A stretch of DNA of 64,000 bases from UBA7662 sp943369355 (lineage in GTDB: Bacteria > Bacteroidota > Bacteroidia > UBA7662): NCBI GenBank assembly GCA_943369355.1, contig CALRMX020000002.1, positions 310,001 to 374,000 on the forward strand, written 5' to 3'. The notes below the pieces were generated by a model. That model was not told the DNA's origin and ran no database searches. It saw nothing but the letters and a program-made list of their open reading frames with translations. A program made the position numbers and the translations under genes. Positions 60,561 through 64,000 of this stretch are shown piece by piece (the first letter of the stretch is position 1; each line of letters begins with the position of its first letter).

Positions 60561-61868
60561 TTAGTAACGGTACATGTCGTTTTTGAACGGACCGTTCACG
60601 TTTACGCCGATGTAATCGGCTTGTTCGTTGTTGAGCACTTCCAACTCCACGCCAATTTTGGCGAGGTGAAGGGCAGCAACTTTTTCGTCGAGCTGCTTCG
60701 GAAGTACATACACTTCGTTTTTGTAGGTGCCGGCATTCGACCACAGCTCCATCTGCGCGAGCGTTTGGTTGGTGAATGAGTTCGACATCACGAAGCTCGG
60801 GTGACCCATGGCGCAGCCCAGGTTTACCAAACGACCTTCGGCAAGAACGATGATTTCGTTGCCATCTACATTGTATACGTCTACCTGAGGCTTAACGGTA
60901 TATTTCGTGTTTTTGTAGTTTGCGTTCAACCATGCCATGTCAATCTCGTTGTCGAAGTGACCGATATTACATACGATGGTTTTATCCTTCATCTTTTTGA
61001 AGTGACGCTCGGTAACGATGTTGCAGTTACCGGTAGCCGTACAAACGATGTCGACCTGGCCAATCACCGAGTCGAGACGTTTTACTTCGTAACCTTCCAT
61101 GGCCGCTTGTAGTGCACAAATTGGATCGATTTCGGTAACAATTACACGAGCTCCAGCACCGCGGAACGATTCGGCAGTGCCTTTGCCTACGTCACCATAG
61201 CCGCAAACCACGACTACTTTACCAGCCATCATCACGTCGGTAGCACGGCGTACCGCATCTACCGCAGACTCACGACATCCGTATTTATTGTCGAATTTCG
61301 ACTTGGTCACAGAGTCGTTTACGTTGATTGCAGGAACCGGTAAGGTGCCTTTGCGCATACGCTGGTAAAGACGTGCCACGCCGGTGGTGGTTTCTTCCGA
61401 AATACCACGGATTTCGCTTACGAGTTCAGGATGTTGGTCGAGCACCACATTGGTTAAGTCGCCACCATCGTCAAGGATCATGTTCAAGGCTTTGCCACCT
61501 TCGAAAGCGAAAAGAGTTTGTTCAATACACCACTCGTACTCTTCTTCGGTCATGCCTTTCCAAGCATATACCGGAATACCCGCAGCAGCGATGGCTGCAG
61601 CAGCGTGGTCTTGAGTAGAGAAGATGTTACAGCTCGACCAGCTTACTTCGGCACCCAACTCAACGAGGGTTTCGATGAGTACGGCAGTTTGGATGGTCAT
61701 ATGCAAACAGCCAGCGATACGTGCGCCTTTAAGCGGCTTGCTTTGGCCAAACTCGGCTCTAAGCGCCATCAAACCAGGCATTTCGGCTTCGGCAAGTTTA
61801 ATTTCTTTACGGCCCCATTCGGCGAGGCTAATGTCTTTTACCTTGTAATTGGTGGTAGTTTCAATCAT
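60561..61868 (-). CDS. ahcY: Adenosylhomocysteinase
   Basis: The 435-residue protein has the SAHase substrate domain (CLHMTIQTAVLIETLVELGA, CNIFSTQDHAAAAIA) and the central NAD domain VVCGYGDVGKGTAESFRGAG. It converts S-adenosylhomocysteine to adenosine and homocysteine, clearing the product of SAM-dependent methylations, of which this window encodes several. It has its own promoter box (61909) and terminator; no SAH riboswitch is seen. Confidence 0.97.
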   Translation of the reverse strand: MIETTTNYKVKDISLAEWGRKEIKLAEAEMPGLMALRAEFGQSKPLKGARIAGCLHMTIQTAVLIETLVELGAEVSWSSCNIFSTQDHAAAAIAAAGIPVYAWKGMTEEEYEWCIEQTLFAFEGGKALNMILDDGGDLTNVVLDQHPELVSEIRGISEETTTGVARLYQRMRKGTLPVPAINVNDSVTKSKFDNKYGCRESAVDAVRRATDVMMAGKVVVVCGYGDVGKGTAESFRGAGARVIVTEIDPICALQAAMEGYEVKRLDSVIGQVDIVCTATGNCNIVTERHFKKMKDKTIVCNIGHFDNEIDMAWLNANYKNTKYTVKPQVDVYNVDGNEIIVLAEGRLVNLGCAMGHPSFVMSNSFTNQTLAQMELWSNAGTYKNEVYVLPKQLDEKVAALHLAKIGVELEVLNNEQADYIGVNVNGPFKNDMYRY

Positions 61869-61908
61869 GTTTTATTTCTTTCTCTGATTCGCAAATGCAA
61901 ACAGGTGG

Positions 61909-61916
61909 CAAAGATA
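61909..61916 (-). promoter_or_regulatory. -7 box of ahcY
   Basis: Minus-strand TATCTTTG is a perfect TAnnTTTG box about 40 bases before the start codon. Confidence 0.55.
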
Positions 61917-62010
61917 ACCTTTTTCGTGCAAAATGGTTTGAACTTGCTGAGCATGAGGCCTACTTTACACAAAGTTCATGTGTAGAGGAGCTGGGCGTTC
62001 CGCCGAAAAG

Positions 62011-62095
62011 TATGAAAAATGAAAACGTATTTTCAAAATTCCTATGAAAAATGAAAATGCATTATCAAAATTCCTATGAAAAATGAAAATGAAGG
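62011..62095 (+). repeat. Tandem AT-rich 32-bp repeat upstream of the DUF4143 ATPase
   Basis: There are two full 32-base units (62011-62042 and 62043-62074) and a third partial unit (62075-62095). Each begins TATGAAAAATGAAAA; the full units end TTCAAAATTCC or ATCAAAATTCC. Unit 1 contains a perfect inverted repeat TGAAAA-CGTA-TTTTCA, unit 2 the same with one mismatch, and unit 3 has lost its right half. The block ends 23 bases before the GTG start. Confidence 0.85.
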
Positions 62096-62118
62096 ACTAT
62101 CTTCACTGAAAAAGCGAA

Positions 62119-63279
62119 GTGACAGCGGTAAATCGACAACTAGAAAAGCAGCTCCATCGTTGGTTAAAACGGAATAAGGTACTGCTCGTTTTTGGCACAC
62201 GCCGGGTCGGAAAAACAGTTCTTATTCGACAAATAGCAGCCGAATACCACAACGAGGCACTACTCTTGAACGGCGAGGATATGGATGTGCAGGAACTCCT
62301 TGCGCGCCGCTCAGAAGCCAATTATCGTCAGCTCATCGGAGACAACAAGCTATTGGTCATCGACGAAGCACAGTCGGTACCGGAGATTGGCCGCATCTTA
62401 AAGCTGATGGTAGATACGTTCCCTTCGCTAACCATCCTCGCTTCGGGATCGTCGGCCTTCGATTTAAGCAACCAAACGGGTGAACCCCTCACGGGTCGAA
62501 GTCTGAGATTTCAGCTTCATCCGTTTTTGAGTGCTGAACTGCAGGCACATTATGGTTATTTGACGGAATATAGCGCACTGCGCGATAGGATGCTGTACGG
62601 TTGCTATCCCGAAGTAGTAACCGCGACAGACTATTCCGAGAAGGAAACGTATCTCAAAAACTTAGTTCAAGATTACCTACTCAAAGACATACTCGCCTAC
62701 GAAGGGATCAAAAATGCCAATAAACTCTTGGGATTGTTGCGGCTCATTGCCTTTCAGGTAGGCTCGGAAGTGTCGTATCAAGAACTTGGAACACAACTGG
62801 GTCTGTCGCGCATCACGGTTGAAAACTACTTGGATTTGCTCAGTAAGGTGTTCATCGTCTTCAAACTTCCTGCATTTAGCACCAATCCGCGTAAAGAAAT
62901 ATCGAAAGGTGCTAAGTGGTATTTCTACGATACAGGAATTAGAAATGCACTCATCGGCGATTTCCGACAACCTGCATTACGCCATGACCTAGGTGCGTTG
63001 TGGGAGAACTTTGTGGTGAGCGAATTCAAAAAACGACAAGAAACGTCGGGCGACTCTGAGACCGCTTTTTATTTCTGGCGAACCTATAATCAACAAGAAG
63101 TTGACCTCATTCAGCACGCTCCTTCGGGTGCGATCACGGCCTATGAGATGAAATGGAAAACCGACAAAAAAATGCGGTTTCCGGCGGCATTTCGGTCGGC
63201 CTACCCGCAAGCAGATGTACACATCGTCGATAGCGCCAATTTCTTTGAGCACTTTTCGATTAACCCCGACCAAGGCTGA
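62119..63279 (+). CDS. AAA_14/DUF4143 ATPase
   Basis: The 386-residue protein begins at a GTG. It has Walker A GTRRVGKT (residues 26-33), Walker B LLVIDEAQSVP, an ILASGSSAFDLS sensor-like segment and the C-terminal DUF4143 domain with FWRTYNQQEVDLI, a nuclease-like arrangement. Such ATPases are found in multiple copies in many Bacteroidota and archaea; their function is unknown. The upstream tandem repeat with TGAAAA inverted repeats is the notable context. Confidence 0.9.
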   Translation: MTAVNRQLEKQLHRWLKRNKVLLVFGTRRVGKTVLIRQIAAEYHNEALLLNGEDMDVQELLARRSEANYRQLIGDNKLLVIDEAQSVPEIGRILKLMVDTFPSLTILASGSSAFDLSNQTGEPLTGRSLRFQLHPFLSAELQAHYGYLTEYSALRDRMLYGCYPEVVTATDYSEKETYLKNLVQDYLLKDILAYEGIKNANKLLGLLRLIAFQVGSEVSYQELGTQLGLSRITVENYLDLLSKVFIVFKLPAFSTNPRKEISKGAKWYFYDTGIRNALIGDFRQPALRHDLGALWENFVVSEFKKRQETSGDSETAFYFWRTYNQQEVDLIQHAPSGAITAYEMKWKTDKKMRFPAAFRSAYPQADVHIVDSANFFEHFSINPDQG

Positions 63280-63319
63280 GGTGTAACAAAAATGAACGCC
63301 AACGGTTATTTTAGCAGCA

Positions 63320-64000
63320 ATGCGCAAGGCCTTTGTCATTTTTTTGTTGCTGTGCTCTTGGCACGCCGGTGCACAAATGCAACCCTCGCTGGTGGGCAAC
63401 GCACCCGTATTGCCCGTTTGTAAGGCTCCCGAGCAGCTGGCGCTTCAGCTCGGAAGGCAGCAACAACCTGCTGTAAACAGCCTCCAAGGCCGAATCCTCA
63501 GCCAGGCGATACACATCCGCCTCGATCCAAGGGTACGCGCCGTTTCGGGCTATGTCGACTACCGCATCTTAATTTCACGTCAGCAAAACGAGCTGTTTAT
63601 CGATCTTCACGAAGCCTTGTGGTCGTCGGCCGACAGCATGGTGTTCGACCTGCGCATGGGGCAGTACCTTCCCCTGAGTTTGCCAACCCAAGGCGGCGGC
63701 AATGCCTTGGGGTTCAACATCCCTGTATCGGCCTATGTGGCTGGCGATACCGTACAGCTACGCATACGTTATGGCGGTGAGCCGCCACAAAACGCCAACA
63801 GCTTTGGCAGTTTTCGTACTGCAACCCACGGTCCGAGCAATAGTCCCGTTTTATGGACACTCTCTCAACCGTATGGTGCCCGCGATTGGTGGCCCAACTT
63901 CCAACCGCTGGGCTACAAAGCCGACACCACCGAGCTGCATGTGACAACACCGGCAGGATTTTACGCTGGCGGACCGGGTTTGCTGCAAATCGATACCGTG
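63320..64000 (+). CDS. M1-type peptidase, N-terminal part (3' end outside window)
   Basis: From the ATG at 63320 the frame stays open to the window edge (227 codons). It has a signal peptide (FVIFLLLCSWHAGAQ) and a beta-rich domain with SQPYGARDWWPNF, the pattern near the end of the M1 peptidase N-terminal domain. The catalytic HExxH lies beyond the window. It would be the second M1 family protein here, after the one at 3656; a T9SS tail is possible but unseen. A TATTTTAG box ends 5 bases before the ATG. Confidence 0.8.
   Translation, partial: MRKAFVIFLLLCSWHAGAQMQPSLVGNAPVLPVCKAPEQLALQLGRQQQPAVNSLQGRILSQAIHIRLDPRVRAVSGYVDYRILISRQQNELFIDLHEALWSSADSMVFDLRMGQYLPLSLPTQGGGNALGFNIPVSAYVAGDTVQLRIRYGGEPPQNANSFGSFRTATHGPSNSPVLWTLSQPYGARDWWPNFQPLGYKADTTELHVTTPAGFYAGGPGLLQIDTV

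Noticed and set aside
61869..62010. SAH riboswitch upstream of ahcY
   Set aside because: No characteristic SAH-riboswitch pairing is seen; there is a plain -7 box and a short leader.
62011..62095. CRISPR-like array
   Set aside because: Units are directly adjacent with no variable spacers, there are only 2.5 copies, and no cas gene is nearby.

Overview
The window looks like a chromosomal segment of a member of the Bacteroidota. The evidence is a PKD-repeat protein with a type IX secretion (T9SS) C-terminal tail, Bacteroidota-typical families (DUF3667, DUF2723, DUF4399, M1 peptidase lipoproteins, TPR histidine kinases), and several promoters of the Bacteroidota type (-7 box TAnnTTTG, in the best cases about 19 bases after a TTTG/TTG-like -33 box). 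I cannot place it below phylum with confidence. No prophage, transposase, CRISPR array or rRNA operon is visible. Gene density is high and most genes are housekeeping.

Layout. 1-6.1 kb: 3' part of feoB, a SprT-like metalloprotease, a DoxX-like membrane protein, a biotin carrier protein and an M1 aminopeptidase lipoprotein. 6.1-11.0 kb: the rimP-nusA-infB operon behind a strong promoter and a terminator-like leader hairpin. 11.1-18.8 kb: pnuC, a PAS protein, an ECF sigma/zinc-finger anti-sigma pair, a rhodanese lipoprotein, a methyltransferase, a NarL-type response regulator followed by a receiver-less HTH paralogue, tadA and the PKD/T9SS protein. 18.9-30.4 kb: aspS; a minus-strand cluster (LiaF-like, GNAT, kdsB, DoxX, TSUP transporter); a Glu/Leu-type dehydrogenase overlapping an MscS channel; a YtfE-like di-iron protein; DUF3667; an alpha/beta hydrolase overlapping rlmD. 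30.5-34.2 kb: a Fic protein with an altered motif, small conserved proteins, a fasciclin protein and msrB. 34.2-41.7 kb: a minus-strand cluster hydrolase - membrane cytochrome c - TPR histidine kinase - response regulator, divergent from a tandem amidohydrolase. 41.7-46.1 kb: SulP transporter plus beta-carbonic anhydrase, tRNA-Leu(CAG), and a second ECF sigma/anti-sigma pair. 46.4-56.5 kb: an FBH1-like helicase, an EEP-family enzyme, a MATE transporter, an A-type Fe-S carrier, a DHFR-like reductase, a cysteine desulfurase, methylmalonyl-CoA epimerase, a KAS III-like synthase, and rlmN/rlmB as a pair. 56.5-64 kb: a DUF2723 membrane glycosyltransferase, tRNA-Gln(TTG), a DUF4399 lipoprotein, ahcY, an AAA/DUF4143 ATPase preceded by an unusual AT-rich tandem repeat, and the 5' end of another M1-type peptidase cut by the window edge.

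Functional themes are translation and rRNA/tRNA modification (rimP, nusA, infB, aspS, tadA, rlmB, rlmD, rlmN, two tRNAs), signalling (two ECF sigma/anti-sigma pairs, two NarL regulators, one TPR kinase), and redox/Fe-S/sulfur handling. I found no clear new multi-gene defence or biosynthetic system. The most interesting signals are the repeat-tagged DUF4143 ATPase, the palindrome-controlled receiver-less HTH gene, the Fic protein with GNGP in its active site, the YtfE-like protein lacking the usual Cys pair, and promoters lying 4-6 bases from start codons.
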